Assembly (NCBI RefSeq): GCF_000972845.2
Contig: NC_040017.1
Span: 28,166,061-28,230,060, forward strand
DNA: 64,000 nt
Direction: 5' to 3'
DNA from: Larimichthys crocea
Taxonomy: Eukaryota > Chordata > Actinopteri > Sciaenidae
Under the pieces are notes generated by a model. It ran no database searches and had not been told where the DNA came from. It was given only the letters and a program-made list of their open reading frames with translations. This document shows positions 55,961-64,000 of the stretch, in pieces (the stretch's first letter is position 1; every line of letters begins with the position of its first letter). Made by a program: the position numbers and the translations under genes.

Positions 55961-57180
55961 TATCCTGTTGTGTTAAGTGATCTACTACGTGCTGTCTAGT
56001 GTCAACACCGGCTGTGTGCCCAGTCTGTACTCATATTTATGTGGGTCTTTTACATTAGCCCTGTTTCCATCAGTGTGCATTTGTTTGGCATCTCTGGTTG
56101 AACTTTGTGCTGCATAAATATGAGTCGTCCATAATTTCTAAAGTTAAACCAAATTTATAATCCAAACTTTTATAACTTTTTCAGAGGCACAAATCCCTTT
56201 GTCACCTGTCATGTGACACTGTACCAATCAAATTAGCTGTTGTTGCTGTTGCTTGTTGTTTTGAAGTTGCGAAGATGATGAACAAGCTTCCAAACAAACA
56301 ACTTTTCCTAATTTTCCCTAATTATGCTAACATTAACTTTTGAGAGATGTTGACGGAGTCGGTCGGCAGCAGTCGCCCAGTCCAACTAGCAAGTATTGAA
56401 CTTGGGAACTGGAGGATGGCCAGTTCAAAATATGTTTTATATACTTTACTAATGTGATACTTTAAAATTGCTACATGTTTTGGACATTTTTGGGTTCCAC
56501 TTTTCAAGTTAGAGCAACAGACCTTATTATTATTATTTTTAGAAGTTATACAGTTGCACAAAATCACTTTGTTCGATGCTTCTTAAGTTGTTTTGTTGAA
56601 CCGCGGCGGCACAATCTAAAGTTATCCAAAGTACACCCTGTACCGGCCTCTCGTCCACCCCGCCTGCTGGTCAGCTGATTCCCCTCAGCGGCCCACTTCA
56701 CATTTCTAAAGCCTGCCGTCTAATTAGACCAGCAGAAGAACAATGGCTTTAAACAAAGCTAACAACACACTGAAAAGCCCAGCGTGTAGGCCTGTGAGTG
56801 TACTGCTTACTGGGTAATTACCACAATTCATCCAGACCCACACATGCAGATATCGACATTAAATAGAGCTCATTGTTTCCATTGTATTGTTTTTATTGTT
56901 TTCACCGTGTAGTCGGTTCAGTCTACTGTTTGCATGAACCTGAGGAGTACCTACTCCTCTGAATCATCTAAAAAGAGAAGTTTGTTTCAAATATTTAGAA
57001 ACTGCCAGAAATCCAATTATTGTCACAACATTTTTTATCACTGCGAGGGAGAATAATTACCTGATGTTTGTAGTTAACACTTTTTATTAGTGAAAACAAA
57101 ACAGCCTTTTCTGAAATCATCATAGCAACAAAATTACAAGCTCGGGGAGGTCTCTAAGTGAAGAAACAATCACTGAATGG
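55961..57180. other. No recognised gene
   Basis: Unique-looking DNA with only short ORFs. Confidence 0.5.
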
Positions 57181-57530
57181 TCTTGAAGGAGTTCCCGGCT
57201 CTTGGTGCTGCTTTTGTGGTCCGACTCAACCCAAACTGGCTTTAGGACAGGTGATTGTGGAGGTCGGGTCATGTGACGCAGCCTACAGGTGTGTTCGGCA
57301 TCATTGTCCTGTTGAAAACAAATGATGGTCCCACTAAGCTCAAACTAAATGGGACGAAGAATGCTGTGATAGCCAGCCACCTCCTCCATGCTTCAGGGTG
57401 GGAACCACACATCCAGATACCATCTAAAGTCCAGATTTCCACTGGTCTAATGTCGGTTCCTCGTGTTTCTTCTCAGCTTCACCATCACTATTGCGACTTC
57501 AGTGATTCTTATTTTGGGTTCAGCAGGTCA
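57181..57530 (-). mobile_element. Second Tc1-like transposon relic
   Basis: CTTGAAGGAGTTCCCGGCTC, GGTGATTGTGGAGGTCGGGT, CATCATTGTCCTGTTGAAAA, CAAATGATGGTCCCACTAAG, CTCCTCCATGCTTCAGGGTG and AGATTTCCACTGGTCTAATG follow the order of a salmonid/teleost Tc1-type element as I recall it, in a different subfamily from the 11.3-kb relic. The transposase would read on the minus strand. Internal deletions (between AATGCTGTGATAGCC and CTCCTCCATG) and loss of both terminal repeats make it inactive. The 92-codon plus-strand ORF over it is antisense noise. Confidence 0.8.
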
Positions 57531-58322
57531 TAATTATTAATGCAAATGAATACAAATGATCTTGTGGTCATTGTAACTACAACTACTGTAACTATTACAT
57601 TACATAAACGCTGCCCCCTATGTGGCCTGAAATGACACACTGCTCCTTTAAAGAAAAGTTGATGTTGGAACAGACCAAAGCTGAGAACAAAGAGTCAAAT
57701 TAAAGTTGATTATAGCATCCAGAAAAAGCCTCGTTAATCCTGAGAGAGGTGTGCTTCGTTCCTCCTGTTAACTGCCATTGTAAAGGTCTGATTGAGTCTC
57801 ACAAAGCCATGTAATCATATACTGCGGGGGCTTGAATCAAAGCACACCTGGAACAAATAGAGAGCTCACACACACACATGCATACGTCCTATAAAGTCCA
57901 TTATCGTCCATTCATCATCGTCCCAGCCCGCTGTGTTCAGTGCAGAACAGTAATTGTTATGTGCAGTTGGGAAAGAGAGTCTTAATGACGAGTGCGTGTC
58001 TACACATTCACTAAAACACTTAGCAGAGATTCAGTGTGCGCATAAAGACGGCAGGTCTATGTACAGCTTTTAAATACAGGTCAGAGGTCATTCGTCTGTG
58101 ACGGAAACAAAGAAAGACACAGGAAGACTGAGAGGCAAAATAAAAGTGCTAACCGGAACCGAAAATAGTTTTTCAGAGTGAAGAACCTTTTAGCAAATAG
58201 TTCTTTAAACCCTCAAACCACTTTTTACAGATGAAACCACTTTATACAGTATTTAGATGTGATGTAATGAATTCACGTCAAAGCTTTGAGAGTTTGGTGC
58301 AAAGTATTTGAATTATGGCGTT
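57531..58322. other. No recognised gene
   Basis: GACACACTGCTCCTTTAAAG at about 57633 looks like one terminus of a family F-type MITE, with no partner found. Nothing else is recognised. Confidence 0.45.
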
Positions 58323-59105
58323 GTAGTCTCTTTGACGTCCCCGCAGACTGTCTAAAACCTGGACGTAGTCTCCGTGACGTCCCCACAGACTGTCTAAAAC
58401 TGGACGTAGTCTCTTTGACGTCCCCGCAGACTGTCTAAAACCTGGACGTAGTCTCCGTGACGTCCCCACAGACTGTCTAAAACTGGACGTAGTCTCTTTG
58501 ACGTCCCCGCAGACTGTCTAAAACCTGGATGTAGTCTCTGAGACGTCCCCACAGACTGTCTAAAACCTGGACGTAGTCTCCGTGACGTCCCCACAGACTG
58601 TCTAAAACTGGACGTAGTCTCTTTGACGTCCCCGCAGACTGTCTAAAACCTGGACGTAGTCTCCGTGACGTCACCGCAGACTGGACGTAGTCTCCGTGAC
58701 GTCCCCGCAGACTGTCTAAAACCTGGACGCAGTCTCTGTGACGTCCCCGCAGACTGTCTAAAACCTGGACGTAGTCTCCGTGACGTCCTCGCAGACTGTC
58801 TAAAACCTGGACGTAGTCTCCATGACGTCCCCGCAGACTGTCTAAAACCTGGACGCAGTCTCTGTGACGTCCCCGCAGACTGTCTAAAACCTGGACATAG
58901 TCTCCGTGACGTCACCGCAGACTGGACGTAGTCTCCGTGACGTCCCCGCAGACTGTCTAAAACCTGGACGCAGTCTCGGTGACGTCCCCGCAGACTGTTA
59001 AAACCTGGATGTAGTCTCTGTGACGTCCCCGCAGACTGACTAAAACCTGGACATAGTCTCTGTGACGTCCTCGCAGACTGTCTAAAACCTGGACGTAGTC
59101 TCTGT
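58323..59105. repeat. 42-bp minisatellite, 19 units, CRE-like core
   Basis: Units begin GTAGTCTCCGTGACGTCCCC, continue GCAGACTGTCTAAAACCTGG and end AC. Tallying them gives 19 units (mostly 42 bp, several 41 bp, two of 31 bp) plus a partial unit from 59095. Units 1-8 alternate between a CTTTGACG/GCAG and a CCGTGACG/ACAG form, mostly as 83-bp pairs. The 31-bp units lack TGTCTAAAACC and carry a full palindromic TGACGTCA (58666-58673, 58907-58914); they sit 241 bp apart, marking a larger internal duplication. With a 14-codon period, the minus strand stays open as repeats of GTSQRLRPGFRQSA. No gene is implied. Confidence 0.95.
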
Positions 59106-60604
59106 CTTGTCCTTATGTCTCCAGCTTATCATGGAGGTGAACCTCAGCATGTGTTCGTGTCTTCCTCTCACACACACCTGCTGTGTTTGTCCACCAGGCC
59201 TCCCAGTTTACCTGCAGGCGTTGTGCCAGTCTGAGCACCACTCGCCCACTGGGCAGAACACACACACACACTCGACGGTCCGTGCAGGCTCACGTCCTCG
59301 GGCATTTTCACTAAACAAGCTGGCTCCGTTAAAAACAGAGGCATGCATGAACTCATTCAAACGCTCCAAATTTAGACAGACGAGGCAGAAATCACACAGC
59401 AACACACGCGCTGTGTTTTCTGATTCACTGAAGAAGAAGAGATGTTGAGGCGAGAACGGCAAAGAGTCGCTCAAGTAGAAGAGAGAGGAAAGGAACGAAA
59501 TTAAGGAAGTAAGACGGAGGAGGTGGAGGAGATCAGTGAGGTGGAAACCACAGCGCCAGAGGCAGAGACGTGTCGTCATGCTCATCTTAAACTCACCTAA
59601 ACAGACCTTTCTTCACAAAACGCACAGCATGAATCAGCCTGCAGCTCATTTCACCTGGAAACTCCGTTAAAACACTTCAAAAATCAGCCCAAACAACGAC
59701 TAAATATCACTTTTCTCAGATGAAACCTAACGTGCACGGGTATTTAGTGTTGCTGGTGATGGATTCAGGTCCACATCCATCAAATAAACCAGCGTCCTCC
59801 CTCTCGTTAGCTCACAGTTAACGTAACAACACGTTTACGGTTAGTTAAATTAATCCACATCTGTACATTACCCCTTTACATAATAACAAGTCAGTAATAC
59901 AGTTATAATATATTAGTTAGAGATGTGCCTGTTTCACTCTCTGTGTAATCACATACAGGACTGATGTGACGGGATCCAGAGCAACATATTATCATAAATC
60001 TCCATATATAAGCATGAAATATTTGTTCTGTGCATAATCAAACACGATTTTCGATGTCACTGATCGAGCTGCAGTGAAACGTCCTTCTGTTCCTCATGTT
60101 AATGATCCCATACCGCTGCTATATTTATATCATGAAGCTATAAAAACTGAATAAATAACAATACTGATCCCTTTAATCAGTCGCGGAGAGATAAACGTCA
60201 ACTTTTCAATACGACATACAGTAATGAGCGCTAATTAACGGCAGCGATGAATCCCGACATCAGCCTGATTACAGATCAATGGCATCAGGGGGGTTTGAGT
60301 GGAGGCACGTCGATTATCATGATTCAGAAATATGAAATGTATTTATGTTTCAGCTGCTCATCAGCGGCGAAGACTTTACTGGAGATTTGTTTACTCCCAT
60401 GTTTATATTTGAATTCATGAATAGTGACCCAGTTTTGATGCCCACCATCCAAGACATCGATTGTACGAGAGCTTCACGTTTATTATCCACAGTGAGAGGC
60501 TCATATTCACACACAGCAGGACCACAAACATATAAATATACATACATGCAATCTTTCTATATTTTATCTTATGTTCAGTGTAAACAATTGCCTGGATGCC
60601 AGGA
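59106..60604. other. No recognised gene
   Basis: Unique-looking DNA. ORFs at 59107-59448 and, antisense, 59208-59585 overlap each other and are unassigned. Confidence 0.45.
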
Positions 60605-60690
60605 GCTGAACATCTCACTGCTGGTTCAGAAGCTCAGCTCATTCTGGAAAGTCGACGCTAACACTAGATTCTAACGGCAGCTGCAGTGTG
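60605..60690 (-). mobile_element. Family B fragment
   Basis: CTCACTGCTGGTTCAGAAGC, a TTCTGGAAAGTCGACGCTAA segment, then GCAGCTGCAGTGTGTGAAAC follow the order of 38085-38185 (CTGCTGGTTCAGAG, CACTGGAAGGTAGACGCTGA). It holds only part of one 47-bp unit. Confidence 0.5.
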
Positions 60691-61900
60691 TGAAACACAC
60701 TCGTCATTGGCTATAAATACCGAACATCGATATCTGCGACAGGAAACGTCGTGGACAAACAGCTCTGCATACTCTGTGCTGGTTAGCTGGTTTTTTAAAG
60801 GTTGCATCTGTGTTCTCTCAGTCTGAAACTGTGTAAACTCCCAGATAAAAAAGGTAGACTGAGGTGAGCGGGGCATCCCGTCACCCCCGCCCTCGACTGC
60901 ATCCTGCTTCACCATCTGCTTTTCCAAACAAACAGAATGATTTGTGAGTGTTTGCTCCGGTTCATCCGGGCTGTCTCTCTCTTTAATGTAACTGCCACGA
61001 GCCCTCAGGCTCACCTCAAGCCACCTTAAATACCCGGCGAAGGCAGATTCCCTCCTAACCTCGAGCTGACTTCATTATCTGCTGCAAAACATGTCTGGAA
61101 TGAAACTGCCTCACCACTGCTAATACAGATAAACCTGACCTGACTCTGAAATCAAATCATGAGATACATGTCTGCGCAGGCCGAAGTCTCAGCTGGGAAA
61201 TTCTTCTTTCTTTCTTTCATATACATAGAAACAGTTACAGTTTGCCTCTTTGTCTCTCTTTCTACTCCTCCTTTGTAGACCTTCCATAACATGAATGCAC
61301 ACATTAGTCATACATGTTAAGCGAGCGAGCACGTAAACACTTGGATGTAAAATGTAATTATGCCATTTAGAAAGACAATATGTGAAGCAGCTGGATGTGT
61401 GATGGGTTTTTTATGCAGTGTATTATCGTAACTTGGCGTGTCCAATGGAGACAATGTGAAATAATATACAGTTATGAGCCACAATGAAGGAGCAATACGA
61501 GGCCACAGTTTCAAATGTGAAGAAATTCAAACCAAACTCAACCTGATGATGGCAAATGTTGATCCACCAAAGATCAGAAACGTGCAGCAGGTCGACTCAC
61601 GTGTGAGATCAGCTTCAAGCTCTGTGTTTGTGTCTATACCCAGATATTTACATATGAATTCAGAATCTGTAGATGAAGACTTTGTGGAAGTGTTCTGGCA
61701 ACATTTCAACAGTTCACGAGGTGAAACACATTGGTGCAAATGAAACCTCGGAACCCTTCGGCTATCATTCTTGTGCAGATATTTGTTCATAGCAGAAAGC
61801 AGAAATCTTTCTCTTGCATCAAGGTTGTAAAGAAACTCTCATATCCGTGATCTGTTTTCTATCACGTTTCTTCGACTGGCTTCGGTAAAACTTGGCTACA
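60691..61900. other. No recognised gene
   Basis: A 116-codon antisense ORF (60664-61014) has nothing recognisable. The rest is unique-looking DNA. Confidence 0.45.
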
Positions 61901-62182
61901 TTATTATTATTTTTTTAATTAATCCCACGAACGGGGAAATTCTTTTTACAGTCTATTTTATCTTACATGCATTTTTACACATGCAGTACAAGGCATAGAC
62001 AGAGTGTAGAGTGATGGGCAGCGCCCCTGAGAAGCGCCCAGCAAAGCAGTTGGGGGGGTCGGTGCCTTGCTCAAGGGCACCTCTCCAGCTACCAGTCCAC
62101 CTTCCATATTTGGTCCATGTGGGACTTGACCCGTCCACCCTCCCAAGCCAAGTCCCAATGGACTGAGCTACTGCCGCTCCCA
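61901..62182 (-). mobile_element. tRNA-derived SINE (second family)
   Basis: Read on the minus strand it begins GGGAGCGGCAG, with an A box TAGCTCAGTCCATTGG (62155-62170) and a B-box-like GGGTCAAGTCCC (62121-62132). A body with GTGCCCTTGAGCAAGGCACC and GGGCGCTTCTCAGGGGCGCT follows. The 3' tail TTTCCCCGTTCGTGGGATTA ends in an AATTAAAAAAATAATAATAA run, a LINE-like tail. It is close to full length. The antisense Gly/Pro-rich ORFs are by-products. Confidence 0.8.
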
Positions 62183-62844
62183 TTATTTGGTTTGTTGATC
62201 TGACTGGTTGATATTTGCCATCAGTTCAGTTTCCAACGGCGACTTCCCAGATGGTTCCATGTAACACTGCATTGCCAAATTGCATGCAAATCCATACAGC
62301 AGTTGGCATGACATCCTGTTGAACCACCTCATGGTGGCACTAGAGGGAAAGTTAGCCAATCATAAGAGTGTTTTATTTTATTTTACATGGTATACAACAG
62401 GCTTTAAATGTTCAACAGTTTGAACTTTCTCATTATTTTTGCGAGGAAACCTGTTTGCAGCAGTGTGGGTTGAACTCTCGCTCACTCCCTGCTCTTCATA
62501 GACCTCAGTAACGTGGCTGCTGAGAGGTAAAGCCGACTGAAGTCCCCACAGAATGAACCGATGCCCCTGGAAACATTAGCACAACAAAGGTTAGGAGGGG
62601 CGGTGGACATGATGGGAATACAAGAGAAGAAGAAACGAGGAGACGGTGTGAGGATAGTTTGTATTGATGCACAGAGGTGGAGAAGAAAGGTGGAGAATAT
62701 TGATGAGAGGTCAGCACAAACACTTTCAGGCCTCTGAGACCATTATCCAAGACTCCTCTTCTATTCAACACAATCTCTTTTATTCTGCAACTTTTATTAT
62801 TGCACCTTTTTTAGAGGAGGTGGGGGTCTGCCGATTTCTGGCCG
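62183..62844. other. Possible old repeat fragment, no gene
   Basis: 62280-62350 (TGCATGCAAATCCATACAGC, CATGGTGGCACTAGAGGGAA) resembles an old teleost repeat that I recall loosely, and 41905-41975 weakly. The remainder is unassigned. Confidence 0.35.
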
Positions 62845-62990
62845 TCTAGATGGATGGGGTGGATAAGTGGATGGGTAATTGAACTGATGGATAGATGAAT
62901 AGATATCGTGCGTGAGTGGAGATGGATGGGAATTAAGCTGGATGAATGGATGGATGGACAGCTGGATATTTGGATGGGTATATTGACTGA
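62845..62990. repeat. Degenerate (GGAT)n simple repeat
   Basis: GGATGG, GATGGATAGATGAATAGAT and GGATGAATGGATGGATGG runs are interrupted by unique bases. The plus strand is purine/T-rich. Confidence 0.85.
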
Positions 62991-64000
62991 TCAATATTTC
63001 TGAGTGAATTGCTGGATGAACCTGTGCTCCGCTGGGCTGAAATGTTCCTGTCAAGTTTGTCCACCAACTTTAAAAAGAATTGAAGGAAACGCCTTTGTTT
63101 ACCAAAACCGAGTGGTCAGTATGAACCCATGCATTCAGGTTCAGGTTGCTTTGAATGACAACACTGGACGAAAGTACTGTACTTAGTAGTGTCTAGTTTG
63201 ACAGTAATTTAGTCATTAGTTTTAGAGCTTTTCTGTCACAGATCCACCAGATGTCTGCACCAAATGTTCTGACAATCCATCCAATAAAAGTCCACATACA
63301 GTATTTATGAATAAATAAATAAAAACCTTGGACAGACAACTGACATCTCAAGAGACACATCGCCAAGTCAACTAATAAGATCTCTGTTAACGCAAAGAGA
63401 CTTCTTCTGAGGCAGTTCTGATGAGCTTTCATCATTAGATGAGACATTTGATAGCCCTTTAAGAGCGTATGTTGTCTCTTGAAGATACAGTGAGCCTAAC
63501 TAATGTTTTTTCTCCATGACTTTGCCGACCCTTGGCGACTGGTGATGGGTTTGAAGGTGTTTAACTTTGGAGGTGTTGCCTCTTGTTCTGCTTTCTTTGG
63601 GAGCCAAGGAAAGGTGATGAACCTTCCTTCTGCCACAAGAAAGAAAAACTGTTCTATATTTATTTACATGGAGTCTCCTGAAGTGCTTAAACGCCTGGGT
63701 TTAAGCTCCTGGTGCTCTACATAGTCAAAAAAAAAACAACCTCTGTTTATCTGTTGATGATTAATGCCACAGTTTATCTTGTCCCTCCAGTAAACCAGTT
63801 CTCTAAACCAGAAATCAGTGTTTAGACCTCGGATCACTAAACCAGATCAAAATTATTAGCTCGGGTCACCGGAAAGGGAAGATTGGTCTTTTTTGGTTGG
63901 ATGTGGCGATCACAGTGTTTCCTTCTGAATGTTCTCAGCAGGGTGAAAGGTTTTAAATTGAGATACACCACAAACTGAAACCAAAGCCAGTGAGACATCT
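62991..64000. other. No recognised gene
   Basis: Unique-looking DNA with ORFs of at most 84 codons. GACAATCCATCCAATAAAAG at about 63269 may be an old repeat trace. Confidence 0.45.

Noticed and set aside
57255..57533. 92-codon plus-strand ORF
   Set aside because: It is antisense to a decayed Tc1-like transposase region.
58278..58931. 14-residue-repeat protein on either strand of the 42-bp minisatellite
   Set aside because: The 42-bp period keeps frames open by itself, and both strands are open; no flanking gene structure.
61953..62183. Gly/Pro-rich minus-strand ORFs
   Set aside because: They lie wholly inside a tRNA-derived SINE.

Overview
This window looks like nuclear DNA of a ray-finned fish, probably a percomorph teleost. 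The evidence is the repeat content: many long CA/TG microsatellites, two tRNA-derived SINE copies of teleost type, Tc1-like and pogo/Tigger-like DNA transposon relics, a non-LTR retrotransposon 3' end, and several short dispersed repeats I associate with teleost genomes. There is no operon structure or dense coding. I found no complete protein-coding gene, no functional tRNA or rRNA and no CRISPR array. The window is best read as intergenic DNA or the inside of a very large intron. Three weak exon or ORF candidates (9826-9994, 16584-16650, 42962-43243) are given at low confidence.

Layout. 0-9 kb is rich in tandem repeats: a three-copy 52-bp hairpin repeat (978-1135), a roughly 30-bp CA-rich minisatellite (2603-3285), a TTAGC-rich array (3897-4240), a degenerate GTTGCCAGGTTGGAG-type array (4567-5250, resuming 7179-7410), a 16-bp minisatellite (6138-6352) and a 565-bp almost pure G/T 8-bp array (6408-6972). 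10-13.6 kb holds a dispersed repeat with an internal 47-bp tandem array (family B), a broken Tc1-like element carrying a nested 181-bp insertion, and a MITE flanked by TTAA. 17-26.6 kb holds more dispersed repeats, a roughly 145-bp periodic array (22.1-22.7 kb) and the split 3' end of a LINE. 26.6-45 kb mixes microsatellites, repeat copies and a SINE. 49.7-59.1 kb holds the best copy of family A, a 20-bp minisatellite, a pogo-like MITE, a second Tc1-like relic and a 19-unit, 42-bp minisatellite. 59-64 kb is quiet apart from one SINE.

The most informative structure is family A, a dispersed element in at least eight places. Its best copy (49737-50092) carries a basic, coding-like stretch that starts MAEEKRVKRTLTEEAKK and runs into TRVNVGLTFSGW. 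In five copies the following frame has the same in-frame TGA codons, so the copy that spread was already non-coding. Two copies (17162-17497 plus strand, 33104-33439 minus strand) match over 336 bp with about four differences and no indels. The 44.5-kb copy of family A directly abuts a lone unit of the 42-bp minisatellite that forms the 58.3-59.1 kb array. Family B contains a 47-bp unit whose copy number varies from one to four between copies. All family names (A-H) are labels for this window only. Assignment to published families needs a library search that I could not run.
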